From the NCBI GenBank assembly GCA_014764515.1, contig JACXWD010000004.1, positions 79,537 to 113,051 of the forward strand: a DNA stretch of 33,515 bases, written 5' to 3'. A program made the position numbers and the translations under genes. Origin of the DNA: Candidatus Polarisedimenticola svalbardensis. Its GTDB lineage: Bacteria > Acidobacteriota > Polarisedimenticolia > Polarisedimenticolales > Polarisedimenticolaceae. Under the pieces are notes generated by a model, which worked only from the letters and a program-made list of their open reading frames with translations, was not told the origin of the DNA and made no database searches. This document shows positions 17,731 through 25,393 of this stretch, piece by piece; within the stretch, counting starts at the first letter, position 1, and the number at the start of each line of letters is the position of its first letter.

Positions 17731-17773
17731 GGACGCTCCACCGGGTTATGATCATTCCCTGAATATGAAACAA
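17731..17773. promoter_or_regulatory. Very short divergent promoter region (thioredoxin / permease)
   Basis: Only 34 bases separate the thioredoxin and permease start codons. On the minus strand TTGTTT (17773-17768) and CATAAC (17750-17745) are 17 bases apart, a moderate sigma70-like match, and the -35 box lies inside the permease gene. On the plus strand TATGAT (17747-17752) is a good -10 without a -35, and would start transcription about 6 bases before the permease ATG. The two candidate -10 boxes overlap, so the promoters would compete. Confidence 0.3.
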
Positions 17774-19345
17774 AAATTGTACACCAAGGATTCCACAACG
17801 GCCCGAACCGGGGTTTCAGGCGGTCTTTTGAGGGCGCTGCTCTCCTGGAAGACCCTTTCCGTTTCCCTTCTTTCGTTCTCCTCCGGACTGCCCCTGGGGC
17901 TGGTCTGGATCGCCATACCGGACTGGATGAGGGACAGCGGAGTGGATATCCGCCTGGTCGGGCTCATGACCCTGACCCAAGCGCCGTGGTCGTTCAAGAT
18001 CCTGTGGTCGCCGTTCATGGACCGCTTCGCCCCCCTGCCCCTGGGGCGGCGCCGGGGCTGGGCTCTGCTGGCCCAGATAGCCCTGCTGGCCCTGACCTTC
18101 GGAATGGCCGGCCTGGGGAACCACCCGGACGCTCCCTGGGTCCTGTTCGCCCTGGCACTGGCCATGGCGCTGTTCTCCGCCACCCAGGATATCGCCATCG
18201 ACGCCTACGCCGTAGACGTCCTGGAGAAGGAAGAACAGGGCATGGCCGTGGGGCTACGGACCGCCTTGTATCGCGGCGCCATGGTTGTCGCCGGCGGCCT
18301 GACCATTACGTTGATCGGTATTTTCTCCTGGCCCATGGTATGTATCGGACTGGGCCTGTTGTACCTGCCGATGATGGTCGTCACCCTGAAGGCGCCGGAA
18401 CCGCAGGAGCGGATCCCGCCACCCGGGTCCTTGAAGCAGGCGGTCTGGCTGCCGTTTCTGGAATTGCTCGCCCGGCATCGGGCGTTGCCGATCCTGGCAT
18501 TTGTGCTGCTGTACAAACTATCGGACAGCCTGTCCCAGTCCCTGCTCCGGCCGTTCCTGATCGACATGGGCTACGACTCGTTCCATCGCGGATTCTCCCT
18601 CGCAACCCTGGGCATCATCTTCACCGTGGCCGGCACCTTTCTTGGCGGCGCGCTGACCAACACGATCAGCCTGGGACGTTCTTTATGGCTGTTCGGGTTC
18701 CTGCAGATCTTCTCCAACATCGGATACATCCTCATCGCATCGGGCCCGGTGAACCTCCCGCTGATGTATGGCGCACTCGGGTTCGAAACCTTCACTTCCG
18801 GCCTGGGGATGGGCGCGTTCGGAGTGCTGCTTCTGCGGATGACCCACAAGCGCTTTTCGGCGACCCAGTACGCCCTGTTCTCCAGCCTGTTCGGACTTCC
18901 CCGGATCCTGGCCGGCCCGGTGAGCGGGTATACCGTCCATGCCGTCGGCTGGACGAACTTTTTCTGGTTCACCATGGTGGCGGGAATCCCCGGAATGATC
19001 CTGCTGGCCCGGTTCGTGCCCTGGTCCGTCCGGGAGCCGGAATTCGACGTCAAGGCGCCGATCAGGAGTGATCCGTTGAGCAGGAGAGCGCTGGCTTCAA
19101 GGAGCGCCCTGGGGCTCCTGGTCGGCTTCATCTTCGCCCTCTTAGCCCTGTCGCTGCTGGATGCGCTGGGCGATCCAGGTTCGGGCTTCGCTTTCCTGGA
19201 AGCGGTGGGGCGCACCCTCCGGCCGGGGACCGCAACAGGCTGGATCGGTCTCGTCGGCATCACCGCCTTCGCCGTTGTGGCCGGGCTGTTCACTGCCGCC
19301 GTCGGTATGGCGCGTTCATCCGGCGGCAGGGACGATTTGAACTGA
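17765..19345 (+). CDS. ampG: AmpG-like major facilitator permease
   Basis: 526 residues. I start at ATG 17765; the frame opens at 17699 within the divergent thioredoxin gene. No Shine-Dalgarno precedes 17765, so the start is less sure than most. About 12 membrane helices are visible, plus a C-terminal extension with two more around the last 100 residues. The signature FSATQDIAIDAYAVDVL (about 137-153) and the opening FSSGLPLGLVWIAIPDWMRD are typical of the AmpG/acetyl-CoA transporter family. AmpG imports anhydro-muropeptides from the periplasm for cell-wall recycling. The substrate cannot be read from the sequence. It starts a run of genes with short gaps (15 bases to the next). Confidence 0.82.
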   Translation: MKQKLYTKDSTTARTGVSGGLLRALLSWKTLSVSLLSFSSGLPLGLVWIAIPDWMRDSGVDIRLVGLMTLTQAPWSFKILWSPFMDRFAPLPLGRRRGWALLAQIALLALTFGMAGLGNHPDAPWVLFALALAMALFSATQDIAIDAYAVDVLEKEEQGMAVGLRTALYRGAMVVAGGLTITLIGIFSWPMVCIGLGLLYLPMMVVTLKAPEPQERIPPPGSLKQAVWLPFLELLARHRALPILAFVLLYKLSDSLSQSLLRPFLIDMGYDSFHRGFSLATLGIIFTVAGTFLGGALTNTISLGRSLWLFGFLQIFSNIGYILIASGPVNLPLMYGALGFETFTSGLGMGAFGVLLLRMTHKRFSATQYALFSSLFGLPRILAGPVSGYTVHAVGWTNFFWFTMVAGIPGMILLARFVPWSVREPEFDVKAPIRSDPLSRRALASRSALGLLVGFIFALLALSLLDALGDPGSGFAFLEAVGRTLRPGTATGWIGLVGITAFAVVAGLFTAAVGMARSSGGRDDLN

Positions 19346-19360
19346 AGGCAAGGAGAGACC

Positions 19361-20506
19361 ATGTCCGCCATCGACCTTCCCCTGGACAGTTTCGCCCGTG
19401 TATGGACCCGGGCATACATCATCGGTCGCCGGCTGTTGTGGGCCGCAACGGTGACCGTCACCATCCTGGTGATACTGGAGGCGGTCCACCTGTACGACCT
19501 GTTGGTGCGTGTTCACCCGATCCTGGCCTGGACCGTAACCGGGGGCCTGGCCACCATCATCCTCGGATGGAGCGGTTGGCGCTGCCTGCGCTACCTGCGA
19601 AATCCGACCGTTCTCTCTCCACCGGTTCTGCCGGATATCGAGGAGGGCTGGACGGCGGCGGAGCAGCGCTGCTTTGTCAGGTTCGCACGCCGCTACCTTC
19701 AGCGGCAGGAACGCAACCCCCGGCTGGACCTGGATACCAAAGCGGGTATCCCTGCCGCTGTCCTTGAACTGGAGACCGGACTGGCGCCGGAAGATGCCGC
19801 CGACCCGGCCCGGGCGGCTCTGGCCCTGTCACGCAAAGTGGAAACGATCCTCAACCGGATCACCGCCCCACTGGACAAGGAGGCCAACCGCCTCATCCGC
19901 AGAGCGGCTGTGGAAGTCGCGGTGGCCACTGCAGTCTCTCCCAGCGTGTTCATGGACTTCATGATCACCCTGGGGCGAAACATCGATCTGATCGCAAGGC
20001 TCGCCGACCTGTACTACGGCAGGCCGGGCCTCCTGGGGACCTTGAAAGTCAGCCGGGACGTTCTCGGAACAGCCGCCATGGCAGGTGCGCTGGAATATGT
20101 CAGCGACAATGTCACCTCCGCCCTTTCGGAGGTTACCGGATCCTGGAGCGCCCGGATCCTGGGTCCCCTGGGCCAGGGACTGGTGAACGGGGTCGTGACC
20201 CTGAGGATCGGAGCGGTGGCCCGGATGCGCTGTCGCTCCACCGGCGGCACCCGGCCACGCTGGCGAATCTGGCGTCCCAGGGATTACTTCCTCGCCCTGC
20301 GGTCCCTGCAGAGCATGGTCCAGGAACGGTTTCGCACACTGGATGTCGAGCCGGTGGAAAAACCGGGATGGTTCCGATCGATTTTCCGCCGGGTGGCCGG
20401 TTCGGAGCAGTCCGGGGCGACCGGCGATCAACGAACCGGGAGTGCGGCGGCCTGGGAGTCCGGGTACGATCCTCTCCTGGACAGCGACATCCTGAAGGAG
20501 AAGTGA
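19361..20506 (+). CDS. DUF697 (YcjF-like) membrane protein
   Basis: 381 residues with a strong AAGGAGAG before the ATG. Two membrane helices lie near the N-terminus (about 24-45 and 52-73), then a soluble stretch rich in charged residues. A conserved C-terminal region (about 170-300) contains ANRLIRRAAVEVAVATAVSP, MDFMITLGRNIDLIARLADLYYGRPG and the Gly/Ala-rich run up to GLVNGVVTLRIGAVA when read in pieces. This is the DUF697/YcjF pattern, often found with a GTPase such as YcjX, which is absent here. The function is unknown; a role in envelope stress or membrane remodelling has been suggested for relatives. The stop is directly followed by the GTG of the copper ATPase, implying co-translation. 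Confidence 0.75.
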   Translation: MSAIDLPLDSFARVWTRAYIIGRRLLWAATVTVTILVILEAVHLYDLLVRVHPILAWTVTGGLATIILGWSGWRCLRYLRNPTVLSPPVLPDIEEGWTAAEQRCFVRFARRYLQRQERNPRLDLDTKAGIPAAVLELETGLAPEDAADPARAALALSRKVETILNRITAPLDKEANRLIRRAAVEVAVATAVSPSVFMDFMITLGRNIDLIARLADLYYGRPGLLGTLKVSRDVLGTAAMAGALEYVSDNVTSALSEVTGSWSARILGPLGQGLVNGVVTLRIGAVARMRCRSTGGTRPRWRIWRPRDYFLALRSLQSMVQERFRTLDVEPVEKPGWFRSIFRRVAGSEQSGATGDQRTGSAAAWESGYDPLLDSDILKEK

Positions 20507-22978
20507 GTGCAGGAACCGGTCCGACAGGCGACCTACCCGGTTGGCGGGATGACCTGCGCCAGCTGCGCCCGGCATGTGGAAGATGCATTGCGCTCCACCC
20601 CGGGCGTCGACGAGGCGGCGGTGAACTTCGCCACCCGGAAGGTATCCCTGACCTTCAGGCCGGATCAGGTCACGGCTGAAGGCCTGGACCGGGCGGTCCG
20701 GGATGCCGGCTATGAGCTGGACACCGGTGAGGCGGCGGGACGACCGGATGTGTCCCTTGAAGATGCGGAGACCTCCGAACTGCGGAAGCGGTTTGTCGTC
20801 GCAGCCTGCTTCGGCATCCCGGTCATTGTGCTGGGCATGTCTCACGGAGCGTTCCATATCCCCGGTGAACGGTTCATCCAGCTTGCTCTGACAATTCCTG
20901 TGCTGCTGTTCGGTGGTGGTGCGTTCTACCGCCGGGCCTGGGCGGCTCTCCGTCACCGCACCTCAAACATGAATTCGCTGGTGGCGCTGGGGACCGGCAC
21001 CGCCTTCCTCTACTCCCTGGCAGCCACCCTTGCTCCGGCCCGGCTGGGCACCGCAACCGGGATCGAGAAGCCTCCGATCTACTTCGAGGCGACCGCTGCG
21101 ATCATCATCCTGGTGCTGTTCGGGAACCTGCTGGAAGCCCGGGCGCGGCGCAGGAGTTCTGAGGCCTTGCGGAAGCTCGCGTCCCTCCAGCCCCGCTCCG
21201 CCTCGGTTATTCGTAACGGCGAGGAGCAGAAGGTACCGGTGGAACAGGTCGCGCCTGGTGAGATGGTCCGGATCCGTCCCGGGGAGGCGATCCCCCTGGA
21301 CGGCGAAATCACCGAAGGCGAAACCGCCGTGGACGAATCAATGGTCACCGGTGAGAGCATGCCGGTGTCCAGGGGGGTGGGCGACCTGGTAACCGGCGCC
21401 ACCATCAACGGCAACGGCGCGTTCGTGTTCCGTGTCACACGCACCGGGGAGGACACCTTCCTCCAGCAGGTCATCCGGCTGGTTGAAGACGCCCAGAGCG
21501 CGGCGGCTCCGATCCAGCGCCTGGCGGACCGGGTCAGCGCCGTGTTCGTGCCGGCAGTGCTCCTGGCCGCCATCGCCACGTTTCTTGGATGGCTGTTGCT
21601 CTATGACGGCGACAACCGGCTGGCGTTCGCCGTAACCAACGCCGTCTCGGTTCTGATCATCGCCTGTCCCTGCGCCATGGGCCTGGCCACACCGACGGCG
21701 ATCCTGGTAGGCACCACACGAGGCGCCGAGTGCGGCATCCTCATCAAGGGTGGAGAGCCGCTGGAAGCGGCAGGCAGGATCGATACGATCGTTCTGGACA
21801 AGACCGGGACCCTGACCGTGGGCCGGCCTGAACTGATCGAGCTGTTCGTCCCGCCGGGAGGCCCGGGCCCGGACCGCCTCCTGGAGCTGGCCGGTAGCGC
21901 CGAAGCGCTGTCGGAGCACCCCCTTGCCGGCGCCGTCCTCGCCGCCGCGAGAGATCGAGGTATCGATCTTCCGGCTGCAGAAGCGTTTGAAGCCCGACCC
22001 GGTTTCGGACTTGTAGCCCAGGTGGACGGCCACCGGATTGTGGCCGGGTCCGGACGCCTGCTCCAGGAGGAACAGATCGATACCACGGTGCTGGAACCGG
22101 AAGCCCGGCGACTGGAAGCGATGGGCCGGACGGTAATCCAGGTGGCGGTGGACCGAACCGCTGCCGGACTGTTGGCGGTTGCCGACCCGCCTCGCACCGA
22201 GGCTGCGGAAACGGTCCGACGCCTGCGCGAGTCCGGCCTGCGTGTGGTCATGCTCACAGGCGACAACCTTGAAACCGCCCGGGCGGTGGCCGGTAGCGTC
22301 GGCATCGAGGAAGTGGTGGCCCAGGTCCTGCCCCACGAAAAACACGAGACCATCCGTAAACTTCAGGAGGAAGGGCGCAAGGTCGCCATGGTCGGAGACG
22401 GGATCAATGATGCCCCGGCCCTGGCCCAGGCCGATCTGGGGATCGCCGTCGGCACCGGCACTGACGTGGCCCAGGCAGCCTCGGACATCACCCTGGTGCG
22501 GCCGGGCCTGACGGCGATTCTCACAGCCCTGCGCCTCTCCCGCCAAACCCTGAGGGTCATCCGCCAGAACCTGGCCTGGGCCTTCGGCTATAACATGCTG
22601 GGGATTCCTATTGCGGCAGGCTTGCTGTACCCCGCCACCGGCTGGCTGCTCTCGCCTGTTATCGCTTCGGCGGCCATGGCGGCCTCCAGCGTCTCGGTAG
22701 TGGGAAACAGCCTGCGCCTGCGCCGATTCCGCGGCGATGAGCCTGGAGGGATAATGGACTCTGGAAAAGTGGAACAGGAGACCGTAATCAAGGTCGGCGG
22801 CATGACCTGCATGAACTGTGTCGGGCATGTAGAGCGCGCAATTGGTAAACTCTCCGGGATTCTGGACGTTACGGTGGCTCTGGACCCGGGAACCGCCCGC
22901 GTACGCTACGATCCGGAGAGGATTGCGCCGCGAGCAATTCGATCTGCCATCGAGGATGCCGGTTATCAGCCGGAATGA
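20507..22978 (+). CDS. copA: Copper-exporting P1B-1 ATPase with N- and C-terminal HMA domains
   Basis: 823 residues from GTG 20507, with GAAGGAG just upstream. The N-terminal metal-binding domain has GGMTCASC (Cys17, Cys20). The ATPase core shows TGES (281-284), the ion site CPC (387-389), DKTGTLT with phospho-Asp431, SEHPLAG (about 469-475) and GDGINDAP (630-637). Tyr695-Asn696 and Met724 with Ser727-Ser728 complete the Cu(I) signature of P1B-1 pumps. It moves Cu(I) out of the cytoplasm. After the last helix a second full HMA domain follows, with GGMTCMNC (Cys768, Cys771). A C-terminal HMA is unusual for CopA. It begins at an in-frame ATG with its own ribosome site (see the separate entry). 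The downstream polyferredoxin may be functionally linked. Confidence 0.93.
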   Translation: MQEPVRQATYPVGGMTCASCARHVEDALRSTPGVDEAAVNFATRKVSLTFRPDQVTAEGLDRAVRDAGYELDTGEAAGRPDVSLEDAETSELRKRFVVAACFGIPVIVLGMSHGAFHIPGERFIQLALTIPVLLFGGGAFYRRAWAALRHRTSNMNSLVALGTGTAFLYSLAATLAPARLGTATGIEKPPIYFEATAAIIILVLFGNLLEARARRRSSEALRKLASLQPRSASVIRNGEEQKVPVEQVAPGEMVRIRPGEAIPLDGEITEGETAVDESMVTGESMPVSRGVGDLVTGATINGNGAFVFRVTRTGEDTFLQQVIRLVEDAQSAAAPIQRLADRVSAVFVPAVLLAAIATFLGWLLLYDGDNRLAFAVTNAVSVLIIACPCAMGLATPTAILVGTTRGAECGILIKGGEPLEAAGRIDTIVLDKTGTLTVGRPELIELFVPPGGPGPDRLLELAGSAEALSEHPLAGAVLAAARDRGIDLPAAEAFEARPGFGLVAQVDGHRIVAGSGRLLQEEQIDTTVLEPEARRLEAMGRTVIQVAVDRTAAGLLAVADPPRTEAAETVRRLRESGLRVVMLTGDNLETARAVAGSVGIEEVVAQVLPHEKHETIRKLQEEGRKVAMVGDGINDAPALAQADLGIAVGTGTDVAQAASDITLVRPGLTAILTALRLSRQTLRVIRQNLAWAFGYNMLGIPIAAGLLYPATGWLLSPVIASAAMAASSVSVVGNSLRLRRFRGDEPGGIMDSGKVEQETVIKVGGMTCMNCVGHVERAIGKLSGILDVTVALDPGTARVRYDPERIAPRAIRSAIEDAGYQPE
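22754..22978 (+). CDS. Possible internal translation product: free CopZ-like copper chaperone from the 3' end of copA
   Basis: An in-frame ATG (codon 750 of the ATPase) lies 3 bases after GGAGGG at 22745-22750, a strong Shine-Dalgarno at a slightly short distance. Translation from it would give a 74-residue protein that is exactly one HMA domain with GGMTCMNC near residue 15 and the ending DAGYQPE, the size and layout of a CopZ chaperone. E. coli copA makes a free HMA chaperone by frameshifting from its 5' end, so a dual product is not without precedent. The site may be a relic of a gene fusion instead. Confidence 0.35.
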   Translation: MDSGKVEQETVIKVGGMTCMNCVGHVERAIGKLSGILDVTVALDPGTARVRYDPERIAPRAIRSAIEDAGYQPE

Positions 22979-22991
22979 GGCTGGAGGAGAG

Positions 22992-23381
22992 ATGTCCACA
23001 TCCGAGGCTTTGACTGAAGGGATCCGTGTGGAGGTGCGGTCGGAATATGTACCGGAACAATCCGAACCGGAACAGAACCGATGGTTCTTCGCCTACCACA
23101 TCCGGATCACCAATGAGAGCGACCGGACAGTGCAGCTTGTCAGCCGGCACTGGATCATTACCGACGCCGACGGCCATGAGGAACATATCCGGGGTGCAGG
23201 CGTTATCGGCCTGCAGCCGGTGATGGAAGCCGGCGCCTCTCACGAATACACGTCGTTCTGCCCGCTGCCGACTTCGTTCGGAACCATGTCCGGTACCTAC
23301 CGCATGCGGGACGGAGACGGCAACGAGTTTGACGCCGAGATCGCCACATTCACCTTGAACGAGCCGTTTGCCATCAATTGA
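22992..23381 (+). CDS. apaG: ApaG (DUF525) protein
   Basis: 129 residues; ATG 22992 has GGAGGAG upstream and lies 13 bases after copA. The whole protein is the ApaG fibronectin-III-like fold: VEVRSEYVPEQSEPEQ, FFAYHIRITNES, LVSRHWIITDADG, a GAGVIGLQPV-like Gly-rich turn, YTSFCPLPTSFGTMSGTY and DAEIATFTL. The family has been linked to copper or magnesium effects and to diadenosine tetraphosphate turnover, but its biochemical role is not settled. The length is normal for the family. The shared run with the copper ATPase suggests one transcript. Confidence 0.93.
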   Translation: MSTSEALTEGIRVEVRSEYVPEQSEPEQNRWFFAYHIRITNESDRTVQLVSRHWIITDADGHEEHIRGAGVIGLQPVMEAGASHEYTSFCPLPTSFGTMSGTYRMRDGDGNEFDAEIATFTLNEPFAIN

Positions 23382-23391
23382 GCCGGTCGCC

Positions 23392-23409
23392 CCGTGACCT
23401 GGGTCACGG
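23392..23409. promoter_or_regulatory. Palindrome with CRP/FNR-family half-sites upstream of the polyferredoxin
   Basis: CCGTGACC at 23392-23399 and GGTCACGG at 23402-23409 form a perfect 8-bp inverted repeat around 2 bases. It contains GTGA-N6-TCAC, the core spacing of CRP-family operators. It lies in the apaG-polyferredoxin gap, 32 bases before ATG 23442. It could instead be a short terminator stem of apaG, but no T run follows. An anaerobic or redox CRP/FNR-type regulator is the inferred ligand. Confidence 0.4.
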
Positions 23410-23441
23410 CGCCTGAACCTGAAAGAGGCTCCAATATCCCC

Positions 23442-24542
23442 ATGGAAAAAGCATCCCGGATCTCCACCCGACTAAGGCGAAGGTTCCGCCGGGGCATCGC
23501 CCAGGGCTGGTCCTGGCCCCGGTTCGGGGTGCAGCTGTTCTTCCTGCTCCTGGTGCTTCGGATCGGATGGGATTTTGCCGGATTCGTCAGCCACCATCAG
23601 ACCCTGGGCGCCGAGCCTTTCGTCGACCGGCCGGCGGGAGTGGACGGTTTCCTCCCGATCAGCGCCCTGATGAGCGTCAAGTACTGGCTTGCCACCGGGC
23701 TCGTCCACCCGTTCCACCCGGCGGGATTCGTCCTGCTGCTGATCTTCATCGGGGTCTCGGTCCTGTTCAAGAAGGCGTTCTGCTCCTGGATCTGTCCGGT
23801 GGGGATGCTGTCCGAATTCCTCGGGCGTTTCGGCAAATTCACCTTCTCCAGGAACCTGCGCCTGCCCCGCTGGCTGGACATTCCGCTACGCAGCCTCAAG
23901 TACCTGCTTCTGGGGTTCTTTCTGAATGCGGTGCTGCGGATGTCGGCCCAGGCCCTGGGATCGTTTCTGGACAGCCCGTACAACCGGATCGCCGACATCA
24001 AAATGTACAAGTTCTTTGCCCGGATGACGCCGTTCTCACTGGGAGTGATCGTCACCCTGGTCCTGCTGTCCCTGGTGATCCGGCATTTCTGGTGCCGATA
24101 CCTGTGTCCGTACGGCGCCCTGGTCGGTTTTCTGTCCCTGCTCAGCGTCTACAAGATTACCCGGATCGCACCGGCCTGCACCGACTGCGGCCTGTGCGCC
24201 AAGGTCTGTCCCGCCGACCTGCCTGTGCACCAGCTCAACCGGGTGCGGTCCGACGAATGCACCGGTTGCGTCGAATGCGTCGCCTCATGTCCAGTGGACG
24301 GCGCCCTCGCGTTCGCGCCGCCCGGCCTGGTCCAGAAACCTGCGGCCAGACTCAAACCGGTCTGGCTGGCGGTTGCGGTCCTGCTTGTGTTCCTGGTCCC
24401 GGTGGGGGCTGCCCGGTTGGCCGGGCTGTGGGACAGTTCGGTTTCGGATGCCGAATACCGCATGCGGATCCAGGAATCGGACTCCATGATTTACAACCAC
24501 ACCGGCGGCGACGCGCCTCCGGACCCGCGGCTTCGGGAATAG
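23442..24542 (+). CDS. Membrane polyferredoxin, NapH/CcoG-like 4Fe-4S protein
   Basis: 366 residues. I prefer ATG 23442 over GTG 23394, because the latter would start inside the palindrome and has no ribosome site; AGAGG at 23424-23428 is a weak site for the ATG. About five membrane helices surround two CxxxCP motifs (Cys114/Cys118 and Cys218/Cys222), as in NapH, NosR and CcoG. Two ferredoxin motifs follow: Cys246, 249, 252, 256 and Cys273, 276, 279, 283, each ending in CP. A final helix lies at about 315-335. Such proteins pass electrons from the quinone pool or cytoplasm across the inner membrane. CcoG relatives reduce Cu(II) to Cu(I), which would suit the copper ATPase upstream. The C-terminal Ig-like domain of true CcoG is absent. 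Confidence 0.85.
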   Translation: MEKASRISTRLRRRFRRGIAQGWSWPRFGVQLFFLLLVLRIGWDFAGFVSHHQTLGAEPFVDRPAGVDGFLPISALMSVKYWLATGLVHPFHPAGFVLLLIFIGVSVLFKKAFCSWICPVGMLSEFLGRFGKFTFSRNLRLPRWLDIPLRSLKYLLLGFFLNAVLRMSAQALGSFLDSPYNRIADIKMYKFFARMTPFSLGVIVTLVLLSLVIRHFWCRYLCPYGALVGFLSLLSVYKITRIAPACTDCGLCAKVCPADLPVHQLNRVRSDECTGCVECVASCPVDGALAFAPPGLVQKPAARLKPVWLAVAVLLVFLVPVGAARLAGLWDSSVSDAEYRMRIQESDSMIYNHTGGDAPPDPRLRE

Positions 24543-24577
24543 ACCCGAGTACCGCGAACTGTTAGGTTGTAGGCATC

Positions 24578-25255
24578 ATGGACGATGAGGGAAAGAAGCA
24601 ATTCCGGGAGATGGTCGACGCCCACCACGGCCGGGACGACCCGACCGGCTGGTTCGACTCGGTATACAGCAACGCAGGCGGTGACCTCTCCGCCGTGCAC
24701 TGGGCCGACCTGGCGCCCAGTCCCCACCTGATTTCCTGGATGGCAGATCATCCTGCCCGGGAGCCAGACCGCCGGGCGACTACCATCGGCTGCGGTCTGG
24801 GAGACGACGCCGAAGCGATGGCGGCACACGGTTACCAGGTGACCGCTTTCGACATCGCACCGACTGCCATCCGAATGTGCCGGGACCGTTATCCGGACAG
24901 CCCGGTGGACTACCTGGTTGCCGACCTGTTTGAACACCCTCCGGAATGGACTGCATCGTTTGACCTCGTATTCGAGTGCAACACGATCCAGGCGCTGCCG
25001 GTTCCCTACCGCTTGCAAGCTCTCAATGCCATCGCATGTATGGTCGCACCAGGCGGGGTAGTGCTGGTCTCCTGCCGCAGCCGGAAAGCCGGCGAGAGGG
25101 AGAACGAGTTCCCTCTGGCGCTGGACCGCCATGAGATCGACGGCTTCGCGAGAGCCGGTCTGGTCCAGCAGGATCTCGTGGAGTACGACGACGACCAGGA
25201 CCCGCCGGTGCCGCATTTCTTTGCCTGTTTCCGCCGTCCAGTGGAGGCGCCATGA
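24578..25255 (+). CDS. Class I SAM-dependent methyltransferase
   Basis: 225 residues. The Rossmann motif I is TTIGCGLGDDAEAMAAHG (about 68-85, the glycine loop at 71-75), followed by the acidic residue closing strand 2 in VTAFDIAPTAI (Asp92) and a DLVFECNTIQALP segment as motif IV. The ending PHFFACFRR is the usual last strand. The layout (a WFDSVYS-like opening and PSPHLISW before motif I) resembles the thiopurine-methyltransferase-like small-molecule enzymes. The substrate is not deducible. The ribosome site is weak (GTAGG). A short frame overlaps its stop by ATGA. Confidence 0.85.
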   Translation: MDDEGKKQFREMVDAHHGRDDPTGWFDSVYSNAGGDLSAVHWADLAPSPHLISWMADHPAREPDRRATTIGCGLGDDAEAMAAHGYQVTAFDIAPTAIRMCRDRYPDSPVDYLVADLFEHPPEWTASFDLVFECNTIQALPVPYRLQALNAIACMVAPGGVVLVSCRSRKAGERENEFPLALDRHEIDGFARAGLVQQDLVEYDDDQDPPVPHFFACFRRPVEAP

Positions 25256-25311
25256 ATACCGACGATAAGCCGCGTTATGGCGGCAAGACCGGCATGGAGC
25301 CTCTGACCTGA
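25252..25311 (+). CDS. Possible 19-residue microprotein or gene remnant
   Basis: ATG 25252 overlaps the methyltransferase stop as ATGA and has GGAGG at 25243-25247, a better ribosome site than many genes here. The frame closes at 25311 after 19 residues that include YGGKTGMEPLT. The coupling is like that of real downstream genes. The peptide may be functional, or the start of a gene whose remainder has been lost (the next 80 bases are noncoding). I do not recognise it with confidence. Confidence 0.22.
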   Translation: MNTDDKPRYGGKTGMEPLT

Positions 25312-25323
25312 CGCAATCGGGCA

Positions 25324-25352
25324 TTGTCCCGGGTACTCCGGTGCAGTATATT
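25324..25352 (+). promoter_or_regulatory. Sigma70-like promoter for the DUF4956-CotH-VTC genes
   Basis: TTGTCC at 25324-25329 and TATATT at 25347-25352 are separated by exactly 17 bases, matching the consensus at four and five of six positions. Transcription would start near 25359, giving a leader of about 35 bases to the ATG at 25394. It lies in the only longer noncoding stretch of this gene block and in unusually AT-rich sequence. Confidence 0.55.
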
Positions 25353-25393
25353 TCCAGCTTAAGCATTGCATATCCATTTACTAGGAATTGAGC

